Assembly (NCBI GenBank): GCA_903970225.1
Contig: CAJCHR010000057.1
Span: 1 to 46,330, forward strand
DNA: 46,330 nt
Reading direction: 5' to 3'
Source: Actinobacteria bacterium 21-64-8
GTDB taxonomy: Bacteria > Pseudomonadota > Alphaproteobacteria > Sphingomonadales > Sphingomonadaceae
In this document: piece after piece, positions 39,664 to 46,330 of the stretch
Numbering within the stretch: the stretch's first letter is position 1
How the letters are laid out: every line of letters begins with the position of its first letter
Program-made: the position numbers and the translations under genes
The notes under the pieces: generated by a model
Database searches by the model: none
Told to the model about the DNA's origin: nothing
Seen by the model: only the letters and a program-made list of their open reading frames with translations

Positions 39664-41849
39664 GACACAACTTCCGCGGCGGCAAATCCGGTCTGGCGTC
39701 GGTGGAGGTCCGCATAGCGGCCGCCCGCGGCGAGCAGCGAGGCATGCGTGCCCTCCTCGACGATCCGGCCACTCTCCAGAGCAACGATCCGGTCGCACTG
39801 GCGCACGGCGGAAAGGCGGTGGGCGATAATCACCACGCTGCGCCCGGCCGACATCGCCGCGAGGTTCGTCTGAATGATCTCTTCGCTCTCCGCATCGAGT
39901 GCGGCGGTGGCTTCGTCGAGGATCAGGATCCGTGGGCGCATCACAAGTGCGCGGGCGATGGCGAGGCGCTGGCGCTGGCCGCCGGAAAGATTGGTGCCCC
40001 GCTCCTCGACTGGCGTATCGTATCCCGACGGCAGCCGGACGATGAATTCGTGCGCCCCGGCGAGCTTGGCTGCCGCGACGACTTGCTCGAGCGGCATGGC
40101 CGGGTTGGCAAGCGCGATGTTGTCGCGGATCGAGCGGTTGAAGAGCAGGTTCTCCTGCAGCACGACGCCGATCTGGCGTCGGAGCCACGCAGGATCGATC
40201 TGCGCTATGTCGACGCCGTCGATGGTTACCCGGCCGCCCTGGGGCACGTAAAGGCGCTGGAGCAGCTTGGTCAGTGTCGATTTACCGGAGCCGGATGAGC
40301 CGACGATCCCGAGCGAGCTACCGGCCGGGATGGCAAGGCTGATATCATCCAGCGTCCATGGGCCTTCCAGGCCGTAGCGAAAACGCACCCCTTCGAAGGC
40401 GATATCCCCATGGATCGCAGGCAAGGCGGTGCGGCTTCCCGCGCCGGGCTCAACCGGCTGGTTGAGCACGTCGCCGAGCCGGTGGATCGCGATGTGGACC
40501 TGCTGATAGTCCTGCCACAGCTGCGCCATGCGGATGACGGGCCCCGAGACACGCTGCGCGAACATGTTGAACGCAACAAGTCCGCCCACCGTCATCTGGT
40601 GGTCGATCACCGCCGCGGCGCCGAAATAGAGGATTGCGGCCAGGTTCAGCTTGGAGATCAGCTGGATCAGCTGGCTACCCATATTGCTGAGGTTGAGCAC
40701 TTTCTGCGTCGAATGGCTGTAGCCGGCGAGCTGACGCTCCCAGCGCTCCTGCCACTGTGGCTCGACCGCGCTGGACTTGACCGTGTTGATGCCGGAGATG
40801 CTTTCGACCAGCAGTGCGTTGTTGGCGGCGGATCGCTCGAAACGCTCCTCGATCCGGGCCTGCAAGGGACGGGTTACGAACAAGGCGACCGCGAAATAGG
40901 CCGGGATCGTCAATATCGAGATCAGAAACAGCTTGACCGAATAGACCCACATCACGGCGAGGAACACGACCGTGAACATGGGGTCGATCAGCACGGTCAG
41001 CGAGGCATTGGTCAGAAACTCGCGGACCGTCTCTAGCTGACGTACCCGCATGGCGATGTCGCCCACTCGCCGGTTCTCGAAATAACCCATCGGCAGGCCG
41101 AGCAGATGACGAAACAGCCGCGCGCCGAGCTCGACATCGATCTTCTGGCTCGTCTCGGAATAGAGCCGCGTGCGCAGCCAACCGAACGCCGTCTCCCACA
41201 CCGACACCGCGACGTAGCCGATCGCAAGCACGGTCAGCGTATCCAGCGTGTCGTGCACAAGAACCTTGTCGACCACGTTCTGGAAGAACAGCGGTGCGGC
41301 AAGTCCCAGAATGTTGATGCCGAGCGTGATCAACAACACTTCGCCGATCAGGCGGCGATACTTGACGATCTGGGGAATGAACCAGGTGAAATCGAAGCGC
41401 TTGGTGTCCGAAAGCAGGCTCTCACGGGTTGTGATGAGCACAAGTCCTCCGTCCCACATCGTTTCGAGCTCGTTGCGCGTCACCTTGCGGATCGGCAGGG
41501 CCGTGGCTCCAGGTTCGGTGGAGGTAAGCTGAATCAGCGCTTCCTCGCCTTCGACCCGCCCGATCAGGAACCAGCCGCCGGGCCCGCTGGCCAGTGCGGG
41601 CAGGGGGGTGCGCCCAAGCCGATCGAAGCGAGTGGTGATCGCGCGCGCGCGCACGTCCTTCTGCTCCTTCGCGAGACGCACCAGGTCGTTCGCGGTGATG
41701 GGATCGTAGTGCCCGAGGCCGTGGCGCAGCTGCGCCGGATCGACCGGGATGCGGTGCATCGCCAGAAGAGAGGCGAAGGCGACAAGCCCGCTATCGCTGG
41801 TTGCCATCGTCGGCTCGGATTCCGGGGACGCGTGCTCGGATGAGGTCAT
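39660..41849 (-). CDS. Type I secretion ABC permease/ATPase (HlyB-like)
   Basis: A 729-residue HlyB-type exporter with three parts. Residues 1-140 are a C39-peptidase-like domain in which the Cys is replaced (TSDSGLVAFASLL, Ser20), so it is a non-cleaving docking domain as in HlyB. Residues 160-440 form a six-helix membrane domain. The rest is a nucleotide-binding domain with Walker A GSSGSGKS (517-524), Q-loop Gln565, LSGGQ (621-625), Walker B ILILDE (641-646) and the switch region IIAHRLSAV. It should export substrates with a C-terminal secretion signal and no leader. It overlaps both neighbours by ATGA. The giant repeat protein divergent at 44471 is the natural substrate. Confidence 0.94.
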   Translation of the reverse strand: MTSSEHASPESEPTMATSDSGLVAFASLLAMHRIPVDPAQLRHGLGHYDPITANDLVRLAKEQKDVRARAITTRFDRLGRTPLPALASGPGGWFLIGRVEGEEALIQLTSTEPGATALPIRKVTRNELETMWDGGLVLITTRESLLSDTKRFDFTWFIPQIVKYRRLIGEVLLITLGINILGLAAPLFFQNVVDKVLVHDTLDTLTVLAIGYVAVSVWETAFGWLRTRLYSETSQKIDVELGARLFRHLLGLPMGYFENRRVGDIAMRVRQLETVREFLTNASLTVLIDPMFTVVFLAVMWVYSVKLFLISILTIPAYFAVALFVTRPLQARIEERFERSAANNALLVESISGINTVKSSAVEPQWQERWERQLAGYSHSTQKVLNLSNMGSQLIQLISKLNLAAILYFGAAAVIDHQMTVGGLVAFNMFAQRVSGPVIRMAQLWQDYQQVHIAIHRLGDVLNQPVEPGAGSRTALPAIHGDIAFEGVRFRYGLEGPWTLDDISLAIPAGSSLGIVGSSGSGKSTLTKLLQRLYVPQGGRVTIDGVDIAQIDPAWLRRQIGVVLQENLLFNRSIRDNIALANPAMPLEQVVAAAKLAGAHEFIVRLPSGYDTPVEERGTNLSGGQRQRLAIARALVMRPRILILDEATAALDAESEEIIQTNLAAMSAGRSVVIIAHRLSAVRQCDRIVALESGRIVEEGTHASLLAAGGRYADLHRRQTGFAAAEVVS

Positions 41850-43522
41850 GGGTGTCTGAGGCTCCGGTCGGGAATAGGTGTGCCGACGGTACCGGGTAGG
41901 GGGACGACGGGTGAAACGGTCGCCGGTTCAGCGGCTGGCGGCGGCGGGCCCGCCAGAGCCACAGCGGGCGTGCCCTCACCGAGCTGCGGCTGCTCGAGCC
42001 CGCGCTGTCGCGGCCGCGCGGCACCGATATGGTCGATGGTGCGCACCACAGCGTCAAGCGGAGTGCCCGCGCGGTGTGCTGCGTGCGCAAAAGTCGGTTG
42101 GGGATCGTAAAGCCCCGTGCCGGTCAGAAGACTTCGGGCCTCGAGCAGACCGACTTCGCGAAGCAGCGTGGCTTGGGCGACGTAAAAGTCGTGCTTTGCG
42201 GTCACCAGCGCCACCTCCGCGCTCAGCAGGGTGGATTGTGCAAAGAGCACATCGAACGTGGAACGGAGCCCCGCGCGGTATTCCTGGAACGTGCCGTCGT
42301 CGAACACCCGCGCGGCCGTGAGCCCCTGTTCGTCCACCGCGATGTTGCGCCCGGTCGCTGAAATTCCGTTCCAGGCGTTGACGATCCCATCCACCATTTG
42401 CCGGCGAGCGAGCTCGATGCCGATCCGGTCGGCGGCGTTCTTGTCCCGTGCCTGCGCGACGAGCGCGCCGACCCGTCCGCCATTGGTGAGTGGGATGGTC
42501 AGCACGGCTTGCCCCGCGAATTGCTGGTCTTCGTTGTGGAGATAAAAAGGATAGGCCTGTCCGTTCAGCGTCGCGCTACCGTTCAATGCCAGGGTCGCGC
42601 GGCCTTCGGCACGTGCCGAGGATATTCGCGCACGCGATTCACGCTCGGTCGCGATCGCCTGATCGAGACCAGGATTGAGATCGTCGGCCAGCGCAAAAGC
42701 CTCGTCCACCGATCGCGGAACATTGGGTAGCGGCGGCGGCGGTGCCAGTACGCCGGGGTCGTGGCCGACCAGCGCGGTGTAGGTCGCCCGATCTTGCTCA
42801 AGTTGCTGGGTATTGGCATTGAGTTCAGCGCGCGCCAGGCTGAGCTGGGTCTCGGCCTGCGCGATGTCGGTGCGGGTGAGTTCGCCCGCCTCGCGGCGTG
42901 CCTTGACCTCCGCAAAAGTGGATTCGAGCTGCGTAACGTGCGCGCCGATCAATCGAATTACAGCAGTATCGCGGCGAACATCCGCGTAAGCGGTGATCAC
43001 CTGCAGCAGCAGATCACCTTCGGTGCCTCGTAATTGGGCGCGGCCCGCACCGGCTTCGGCCAGCGCCGCTTCGCGGTCGGCCGTGGCCCGTCCGCCGGTA
43101 TAAAGCGGCTGGCTCACCGACACCGCGGCTGACAGCGAGTTATTCGTGATGATGGGTGAGCTTGCAAAACGGGTCGCCTGCGTGGTGCGGCCCGGCACGG
43201 TCTTCTCGTAGCCACCGACGACTTGAAGCTGGCTGGTTGGCCGGTACTCCGAAAGAGCCAGCGCGTAATCCTCATCGCTGGCGCGCAGCTGGTATCGCTG
43301 AGCCTGAAGCGCCGGCGCAGTTCGATATGCATCGTCGAGCGCCTGGGCCAGATTTTCGGTCGGTGCGGGCTCGGGCTCTGTCCTGATCGGGGGAAGCGGC
43401 CACGACACTGCGGGTTGTCCAGACGCCGCGGAGGTTGCCCGGCTTGCTTCGCGCGAATACGCGGCGCCGGCCGAGACTAGCACAGCCGTACCGGTCAGGG
43501 TTGCCGCCCACAGCCACTTCAT
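41846..43522 (-). CDS. TolC-family outer-membrane efflux/secretion channel
   Basis: A 558-residue TolC-type outer-membrane protein. The signal sequence MKWLWAATLTGTAVLVSAGA is followed by two copies of the outer-membrane-efflux repeat: NLAQALDDAYRTAPALQAQR / YRPTSQLQVVGGYE, and a second at SVDEAFALADDLNPGLDQAI / GQAVLTIPLTNGGRVGALVA. After the barrel, about 75 C-terminal residues are Pro/Ala rich and probably disordered, longer than in E. coli TolC. The ATG at 43522 overlaps the upstream stop (ATGA); ATG 43552 is possible but would lengthen the overlap. It completes the tripartite type I secretion path. Confidence 0.92.
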   Translation of the reverse strand: MKWLWAATLTGTAVLVSAGAAYSREASRATSAASGQPAVSWPLPPIRTEPEPAPTENLAQALDDAYRTAPALQAQRYQLRASDEDYALALSEYRPTSQLQVVGGYEKTVPGRTTQATRFASSPIITNNSLSAAVSVSQPLYTGGRATADREAALAEAGAGRAQLRGTEGDLLLQVITAYADVRRDTAVIRLIGAHVTQLESTFAEVKARREAGELTRTDIAQAETQLSLARAELNANTQQLEQDRATYTALVGHDPGVLAPPPPLPNVPRSVDEAFALADDLNPGLDQAIATERESRARISSARAEGRATLALNGSATLNGQAYPFYLHNEDQQFAGQAVLTIPLTNGGRVGALVAQARDKNAADRIGIELARRQMVDGIVNAWNGISATGRNIAVDEQGLTAARVFDDGTFQEYRAGLRSTFDVLFAQSTLLSAEVALVTAKHDFYVAQATLLREVGLLEARSLLTGTGLYDPQPTFAHAAHRAGTPLDAVVRTIDHIGAARPRQRGLEQPQLGEGTPAVALAGPPPPAAEPATVSPVVPLPGTVGTPIPDRSLRHP

Positions 43523-44070
43523 TGCTCGACGAATCTGCTCTCTGTTGAGCATCCTTGCGAAACCGCACTCGCACGCAGCCCGGTAAGGCCGTCGAGCGGG
43601 AAGTACCGGATTCGGCTGCCTGGGCGCGGTTCGATCGCAATCGACTTCGCCTCGCCCAGCAGATCGAGCGGCACCCAGACGATGCCGGCGAGCGCGTTGG
43701 ACGGGTCGCCGCGATCCATCGGCACGCCAAGCCGGACCAACGCTGGTAGATCGTCTCGCTGGACGCGAGGCGCGCCGCCGTCGAGCCGGTAGACCGCATT
43801 CCGAACCTCGCGATGTGCACCGAAGCGAAAGCCAACCGCTCCGGCACGATAAAGCGCCCGGCCATTTCTTGCGGTAAGCCGGCATGCGATCTCGCCCGAA
43901 AAACTGTCGTGCGTGATCAATAACTTCCAATCGCCCAAGAGCTTTCTTCGGCTTGTTACTCGCGTATGATGTGTAGAAAAGTGAGCATATGCAGGCGGTG
44001 CCGCGCAAGCTGAGAAAAACGCAGCGAGCATGCAGGCCTGCGTCGCATGACGGTGTCGAACAAGTGTCAC
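43519..44070 (-). CDS. Exported protein of unknown function heading the type I secretion operon
   Basis: A 183-residue protein with a signal peptide (HATQACMLAAFFSACAAPPAYA) and a basic, mixed alpha/beta mature part: LLGDWKLLITHDSFSGEIAC, RLTARNGRALYRAGAVGFRF, VRNAVYRLDGGAPRV, GIVWVPLDLLGEAKSIAIEP and a C-terminal Cys in SQGCSTESRF. I do not recognise a family. The start is probably GTG 44070 (it supplies the positive n-region); ATG 44031 is an alternative. Its stop overlaps the TolC start by ATGA. Being first in the operon, it may be a periplasmic helper for export or for the surface protein; this is inference. Confidence 0.65.
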   Translation of the reverse strand: MTLVRHRHATQACMLAAFFSACAAPPAYAHFSTHHTRVTSRRKLLGDWKLLITHDSFSGEIACRLTARNGRALYRAGAVGFRFGAHREVRNAVYRLDGGAPRVQRDDLPALVRLGVPMDRGDPSNALAGIVWVPLDLLGEAKSIAIEPRPGSRIRYFPLDGLTGLRASAVSQGCSTESRFVEQ

Positions 44071-44470
44071 GAAATCTGCGGCCCCAACAAAAATCTCTGT
44101 AAAATCATGACGCTTTGCCGAAAGCGACCCCTCCGAAAAAATTTATAGGCACCGATTGCCATCGGCATCGCTAATTGGCTAGAGGAAATCTCACGGTAGC
44201 ACAAATTCGAATCATGGTTTTGGTGATGTTGCAAAATGCATCACCGCCATATTCATGATTTCAAATAAAAATATAAATATCTCTGTTATGGAGAATTATA
44301 TTCTGAAATTCGCGATCGATGATTTCCGACTTATGTAATAAATATGAAAATATGGATGCAATATCTGTTTCATAGTCGCTAATGCGAAATTTGTTTAAGT
44401 AAAATTTTAGTCATGGCGCGGCTGCGTCCAAGTTTCAGTGTAATGGAGCGTCGAGCTCGGGGGGCTTAAA
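44071..44470. promoter_or_regulatory. AT-rich divergent promoter region (type I secretion operon / giant protein)
   Basis: A 400-base stretch far richer in A+T than the rest of the window, especially 44240-44410, with runs such as AAATAAAAATATAAATAT. It separates the secretion operon from its likely substrate gene. Both promoters should lie here. Such AT-rich islands in high-GC genomes often bind xenogeneic silencers or global regulators. I see no RNA gene and cannot place -35/-10 boxes with certainty. Confidence 0.6.
44222..44245. promoter_or_regulatory. Inverted repeat in the divergent promoter region
   Basis: GGTGATG and CATCACC form perfect 7-bp arms with a 10-base centre (TTGCAAAATG). 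It lies about midway in the AT-rich region and could be an operator shared by both divergent units. Confidence 0.45.
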
Positions 44471-46330
44471 ATGGCAAACGTTTCTTGGAAACTCACGACG
44501 GGTGGCGACTGGGATACCGGATCCAACTGGTCGACGGGTAACGTTCCCACCTCCTCCGGCGCGGCATCGATCAGCACCGCCGGCGCACTGACGGTCACGC
44601 ATTCGGGTTCCTACGATCAGATCTCGAGCCTGACACTCGGCGCTGCGGACACGCTGGCGTTCAGCGGCGGCACGCTGGTGATCAGCAACGCGTCGGCCCT
44701 TGCAGGAACGGTCAACCAGTCGGGCGGATCGCTCGAGTTCGATAGCGCGAGTTCGATCGCCAAGTCGTTCGTCCAGTCGGGCGGCCAACTGCTTGGTAGC
44801 GGCACACTCACGTTGAGCGCGGGCGCGAAGATCTCGAATGGCACCGAGCAGAGTGGAACGGGCAAGACCGTGCTCAAGGGCAACAGCACGGCCGCGGGTT
44901 ACCTCCAACTCGACGGCGGCCGCGTGCTTGAGAACGATGGCACGTTCACGTTGTCCGACACCACCGACGGGCTGGAAATCGCGCTCTATAGCGGCGCGAG
45001 CCTCACAAATATCGCGGGCGCAACGATGACGGTTGCGAGCGGTACGTCGCTGTCTCTGGACAACTACGGCGGCACGGTAACCAACGGCGGCATATTCGCG
45101 GTCGGCACGGGCAGTGAGTTCGATTTTTACGGTTCGATGACGAACACCTGCGGCAAGCTGACGTTCGCGTCGGGGGCCAATGTGTTTCTTTCGGGCTCCG
45201 GGACGATCACCGGTGGCACGATCGTCGACAACGGCGCGACCCTGAACGACGGCGAGGAGACATTCTCTGGCGTCACATACGACGGCACGTTGAATCAGAC
45301 ATCCCGACTATACATCGCCAACGGGCTGACGCTGAAGAACGCGGCCGGAACCGCCAACGGCGCCGCCAATGTCGGCACGGCGAACTATTACGGCTCACTG
45401 ATTTTCGAGAACACCCAAACGATCGACAACGCGACGATCAACCTCGGATCGGCCAGCGGCTACAGCGGTACGATCACGGATTACGACACTGCTGGTGCTG
45501 GCGGTCAGGTGCTGACCCTGGGCACGGGGCTGACGATCAACTCGGCGAACTCGAACTACCTAGGCTACGACGGCATCTTCGGCGGCTACACGGCTGACAG
45601 CATCGTCAACAAGGGCACGATCAACGTCACCTCGGGCACGCTCTATCTCGAAGCCGCCAGCTTCGCCAATTCGGGGACGATCGCACTTTCGGGTTCGGGC
45701 TCGCTGTATATCTCGAGCTCGATCATCAACACCGGCGGCAAGCTGACGTTCGCGTCGGGGTCCTCAGTGTCACTTGCGGGCTCGGGCACGATCACCGGCG
45801 GAACGATCGTCGACAACGGTGCGACGCTCGAAGCCAACGGCGAGACGTTTTCTGGCGTTACTTACGACGGCACGCTGAACGATCAGGACCGCCTCTATAT
45901 CGCCAATGGGCTGACGCTGAAGAATGCCGCCGGCACGGGCAACGGGACGGTCAATGTCGGCACCGCGAACTATTACGGTTCGCTGATCTTCGAAAATACC
46001 CAGACGATCGACAACGCGACGATCAACCTTGGGAATGCGAGCAGCGGCTATGGCGGCTCGATCACCGACTACGATACCGCCGGGGTCGGCGGCCAGACCC
46101 TGACACTGGGCGCCGGGCTGACGATCAACGCGGCGAACGCCAGCGACTATATCGGCTACGACGGCAACATTGGCGGCTACACGGCTGACAGCATCGTCAA
46201 CAAGGGCACGATCAACGTCACCTCGGGGACGCTGACGATCGATCCCTCCAGCTTCACCAATTCGGGGACGATCGCGCTTTCGGGTTCAGGCACGCTGTAT
46301 GTTCCGGGCTCGATCATCAACACCGGCGGC
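44471..46330 (+). CDS. Very large repetitive secreted protein (5' part), probable type I secretion substrate
   Basis: The first 620 residues of an open frame that continues beyond the right edge with no stop. ATG 44471 lies just after a GGGGGG-rich site. There is no Sec signal; the chain begins MANVSWKLTTGGDWDTGSNW, a start seen in large beta-helical surface proteins with the pattern NWSTGNVPTSSGAASIS. The rest is Gly/Ser/Thr/Asn rich with short strands (SGTLTLSAGAKISNGT, GTFTLSD, SGTIALSGSGTLYV), typical of a parallel beta-helix adhesin. From residue 227 it is built of 195-197-residue repeats. No calcium nonapeptides or C-terminal export signal can be seen because the end is missing. Its place opposite a complete type I secretion operon makes export by that system likely. 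Confidence 0.8.
   Translation, partial: MANVSWKLTTGGDWDTGSNWSTGNVPTSSGAASISTAGALTVTHSGSYDQISSLTLGAADTLAFSGGTLVISNASALAGTVNQSGGSLEFDSASSIAKSFVQSGGQLLGSGTLTLSAGAKISNGTEQSGTGKTVLKGNSTAAGYLQLDGGRVLENDGTFTLSDTTDGLEIALYSGASLTNIAGATMTVASGTSLSLDNYGGTVTNGGIFAVGTGSEFDFYGSMTNTCGKLTFASGANVFLSGSGTITGGTIVDNGATLNDGEETFSGVTYDGTLNQTSRLYIANGLTLKNAAGTANGAANVGTANYYGSLIFENTQTIDNATINLGSASGYSGTITDYDTAGAGGQVLTLGTGLTINSANSNYLGYDGIFGGYTADSIVNKGTINVTSGTLYLEAASFANSGTIALSGSGSLYISSSIINTGGKLTFASGSSVSLAGSGTITGGTIVDNGATLEANGETFSGVTYDGTLNDQDRLYIANGLTLKNAAGTGNGTVNVGTANYYGSLIFENTQTIDNATINLGNASSGYGGSITDYDTAGVGGQTLTLGAGLTINAANASDYIGYDGNIGGYTADSIVNKGTINVTSGTLTIDPSSFTNSGTIALSGSGTLYVPGSIINTGG
45151..46330 (+). repeat. Tandem repeats of 585-591 bp in the giant protein
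   Basis: The unit starting CGGCAAGCTGACGTTCGCGT at 45151 recurs at 45736 (offset 585), and a third begins at 46327 (offset 591), cut by the edge. Within the units the DNA is nearly identical over long stretches, for example the parts encoding SGSGTITGGTIVDNGATL, GTANYYGSLIFENTQTIDN and SIVNKGTINVTSGTL. This points to recent duplication or gene conversion. The copy number may vary between strains. Confidence 0.9.

Noticed and set aside
39664-40188. Upstream extension of the HlyD frame
   Set aside because: It overlaps the ABC gene out of frame and has no family features; the ATG at 39663 overlapping the ABC stop is the natural start.
43523-44008. Upstream extension of the TolC frame
   Set aside because: The signal peptide starts at 43522, exactly at the ATGA overlap; the added sequence is a shadow of the preceding gene.
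5757-46330. Second copy of the tRNA-Ser 3' end (attR)
   Set aside because: I looked for GGGTTCGAATCCCT-like repeats and found none in the window, so the right end of any tRNA-linked island is not defined here.
1-46330. CRISPR arrays, rRNA genes, complete insertion sequences
   Set aside because: No regularly spaced short repeats, rRNA sequence or complete transposase with terminal repeats were seen.

Overview
The window reads as chromosome of a high-GC alphaproteobacterium, most likely a sphingomonad (Sphingomonas/Novosphingobium/Sphingobium type). The signs are a PEPxxWA-type C-terminal sorting signal, an alphaproteobacterial LexA box (GAAC-N7-GAAC) in front of imuA-imuB, a large TonB-dependent receptor next to oxidative catabolic genes, and many small sphingomonad-style hypothetical genes. 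No ribosomal RNA is present, so the genus is inferred from gene content only.

Layout. (1) 1-5756 is housekeeping-like: the 5' part of panB, a SnoaL-like protein, an APC amino acid permease, the SOS mutagenesis pair imuA-imuB and a tRNA-Ser(GGA). (2) 5757-10390 is a patchwork after the tRNA: a decayed P4-type integrase joined to a scrap of subtilisin-family peptidase, a formate/nitrite-type channel, small exported or membrane proteins, and an EthD-like gene followed by a 5' scrap of a flavin dehydrogenase. (3) 10391-29440 is an accessory catabolic island: two cytochromes P450, a TetR regulator, sulfotransferase-like protein, SDR dehydrogenase, cupin, glutathione transferase, MFS transporter, CaiB/BaiF CoA-transferase, a P450/unknown-protein/aldehyde-dehydrogenase operon, a TonB receptor, a dihydroxyphthalate-decarboxylase-like protein, a MarR regulator and fragments of an amidohydrolase and an SDR. 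(4) 29441-37657 holds regulators and small metabolic genes: a compact XRE/membrane-protein unit, AraC/GyrI plus hydrolase, LysR facing a TSUP permease, two methyltransferases and an AraC regulator. (5) 37658-46330 contains a wrecked serine recombinase, then a complete type I secretion operon (ABC, HlyD, TolC plus an unknown exported protein, all overlapping by ATGA) divergent from the start of a very large repetitive secreted protein that runs off the right edge.

The most interesting signal is regulatory. Near-identical 18-bp palindromes centred on CGATCG (one is CGACTG) lie in the promoter regions of five transcription units of the catabolic island: P450 no. 1, the sulfotransferase-SDR-cupin-GST run, the MFS-CoA-transferase run, the ALDH-DUF-P450 operon and the TonB receptor. 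They mark a single local regulon, probably run by the TetR protein at 12507-13250. A plausible working model is uptake by the TonB receptor and MFS protein, P450 hydroxylation, alcohol and aldehyde oxidation by SDR and ALDH, then CoA activation. The substrate cannot be read from the sequence. A second, perfect palindrome lies between the MarR gene and the divergent decarboxylase-like gene.
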